This document shows positions 52,942 through 52,961 of a DNA stretch of 52,961 nucleotides, one piece after another. Positions within the stretch are counted from its first letter, which is position 1. Each line of letters opens with the position of its first letter. The DNA lies in the NCBI GenBank assembly GCA_002399025.1, contig DHCV01000020.1, forward strand, positions 705 through 53,665. Reading direction: 5' to 3'. Both the position numbers and the translations under genes were made by a program. The stretch comes from Bacteroidales bacterium UBA4893 (lineage in GTDB: Bacteria > Bacteroidota > Bacteroidia > Bacteroidales > P3). The notes under the pieces were generated by a model. It ran no database searches, was not told the DNA's origin, and worked only from the letters and a program-made list of their open reading frames with translations.

Positions 52942-52961
52942 CGTCGTGCGGGATTTGCAAT
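52942..52961 (+). repeat. REP-like element, truncated by window end
   Basis: CGTCGTGCGGGATTTGCAAT. The first 13 bases are identical to 14144-14156, and TTGCAA is the centre of a likely palindrome whose second arm (ATCCCGCAC..) would lie outside the window. It begins 28 bp after the R-M stop. Confidence 0.65.

Overview
The window is AT-rich chromosomal DNA from an anaerobic member of the Bacteroidota, most likely order Bacteroidales. Four things support this. Many secreted proteins end in type IX secretion (T9SS) C-terminal sorting domains (YPNPA-type start, K-I-I-K-type end). Several promoters have the Bacteroidota form TTTG-N19/20-TAnnTTTG. SecD and SecF are fused. The metabolic set is that of an anaerobe: single-chain pyruvate:ferredoxin oxidoreductase, a four-subunit branched-chain 2-oxoacid:ferredoxin oxidoreductase, acetate kinase and RnfA.

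Layout. 206-6988 (+): a lipoprotein, a 1619-aa modular secreted hydrolase/beta-helix protein and a leucine-rich-repeat T9SS cargo. 7471-11004 (-): nifJ. 11538-14108 (+): an HELAH metallopeptidase-like lipoprotein and two tandemly duplicated small lipoproteins. 14231-19996 (-): a run of secreted proteins (one frameshifted gene, a BspA-like LRR protein and three T9SS cargos with shuffled ends). 20502-23910: an alpha/beta hydrolase (-), a lone rnfA (+) and two glycosyltransferases (+). 24110-26788 (-): ferredoxin, alpha, beta and gamma subunits of a VOR-type oxidoreductase. 26971-28243 (+): two adjacent Fe-type superoxide dismutases, one cytosolic and one exported. 28611-32138 (+): ackA, a PlsC-like acyltransferase and aspS. 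32450-33137 (+): a membrane protein overlapping an XRE regulator. 33651-35030 (-): an MFS transporter. 35283-38279 (+): secDF. 38415-48408 (+): a small membrane-anchored protein, a TonB-dependent receptor, a 1583-aa secreted protein and a PorV/PorQ-like barrel. 48490-49362 (+): greA and a HIT protein. 49363-50538: a long non-coding stretch with palindromic repeats and a structured RNA candidate. 50539-52914 (+): a one-chain restriction-modification protein.

How it fits together. Pyruvate and branched-chain oxoacids are oxidised to acyl-CoA with reduced ferredoxin. Acetate kinase can make ATP, and Rnf (other subunits outside the window) can turn ferredoxin into an ion gradient. The superoxide dismutases protect these oxygen-sensitive enzymes. 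Much of the rest serves the cell surface: Sec export (SecDF), T9SS cargo, and a receptor/cargo/shuttle operon.

The most unusual signal is not a gene. At least seven intergenic regions hold arrays of 21-23-bp units. Each unit has a 9-14-bp core that is uniform within a run but switches between runs and between loci, plus a loosely conserved spacer, often ending in GTATGAA. At several loci the core is a near-palindrome, and single units carry it flipped to its reverse complement. The clearest case is at 7055-7292, where eleven units stay in perfect 22-bp phase while the core changes three times.
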